This document shows positions 63,825-64,000 of a stretch of 64,000 nt of DNA, piece after piece. Origin of the DNA: Massilibacteroides sp. (GTDB taxonomy: Bacteria > Bacteroidota > Bacteroidia > Bacteroidales > Tannerellaceae); the NCBI GenBank assembly GCA_028708075.1, contig JAQVZS010000001.1:205319-269318 (forward strand), given 5' to 3'. Position numbers and translations under genes: made by a program. Within the stretch, counting starts at the first letter, position 1; each line of letters starts with the position of its first letter. A model generated the notes under the pieces. That model worked only from the letters and a program-made list of their open reading frames with translations. It searched no databases and had not been told where the DNA came from.

Positions 63825-64000
63825 TTATTTCGCGTTTCCATTCAATTCTTTGATGAAATCGGATGGTGATTTACCGTATTGTTTTAAGAAGCTGGTGGAG
63901 AAATAAGAAGGGGAGGAGAACCCGCATTGGTATGCGATCTCATTCATTCTTGTTTCTCCTCCCTGCATTAACCGGGTTGCTTTCTTTAAACGTGCGATTT
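63825..64000 (-). CDS. AraC-type HTH regulator, C-terminal part (continues beyond window)
   Basis: Minus-strand IARLKKATRLMQGGETRMNEIAYQCGFSSPSYFSTSFLKQYGKSPSDFIKELNGNAK*. Confidence 0.9.
   Translation of the reverse strand, partial: IARLKKATRLMQGGETRMNEIAYQCGFSSPSYFSTSFLKQYGKSPSDFIKELNGNAK

Overview
Bacteroidales-type chromosomal segment (AT-rich, A/T-rich leaders, TAnnTTTG -7 boxes, SusD remnant, single-chain GcvP). Most of it is housekeeping: a 5'-truncated alpha-2-macroglobulin, sucCD, corA, mutS2, grpE-dnaJ, maeB, ruvX-def, mmdA plus a biotin carrier, thrS-infC-rpmI-rplT, panE/pdxY-like/DJ-1, tonB-exbD-exbB, pdxJ/CBS/nadK, eno-crcB-usp, pgi-gpsA-lysS, metA, U32 peptidase, PPIase, holB, S9 peptidase, etfBA plus acyl-CoA dehydrogenase, a PqaA-like protein, gcvP, rsmG, dpm1, a dihydroorotase and the C-terminus of an AraC-type regulator at the right edge. 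No rRNA, tRNA, CRISPR or intact transposase was seen. The non-coding parts are the most interesting. (1) A convincing fluoride-riboswitch aptamer sits just downstream of a TACCTTTG promoter and leads an eno-crcB-usp operon. (2) Two, possibly three, intergenic loci share a 23-nt identical box plus a GTGA-loop terminator hairpin, suggesting a paralogous small-RNA family. (3) A ~190-bp dispersed repeat occurs in two diverged copies (eno/pgi gap and right edge). (4) A SusD C-terminal fragment is fused in frame right after the gcvP stop codon. (5) A ~169-bp segment bounded by 10-bp inverted repeats lies near the right edge. All calls were made by eye; no searches or folding programs were run.
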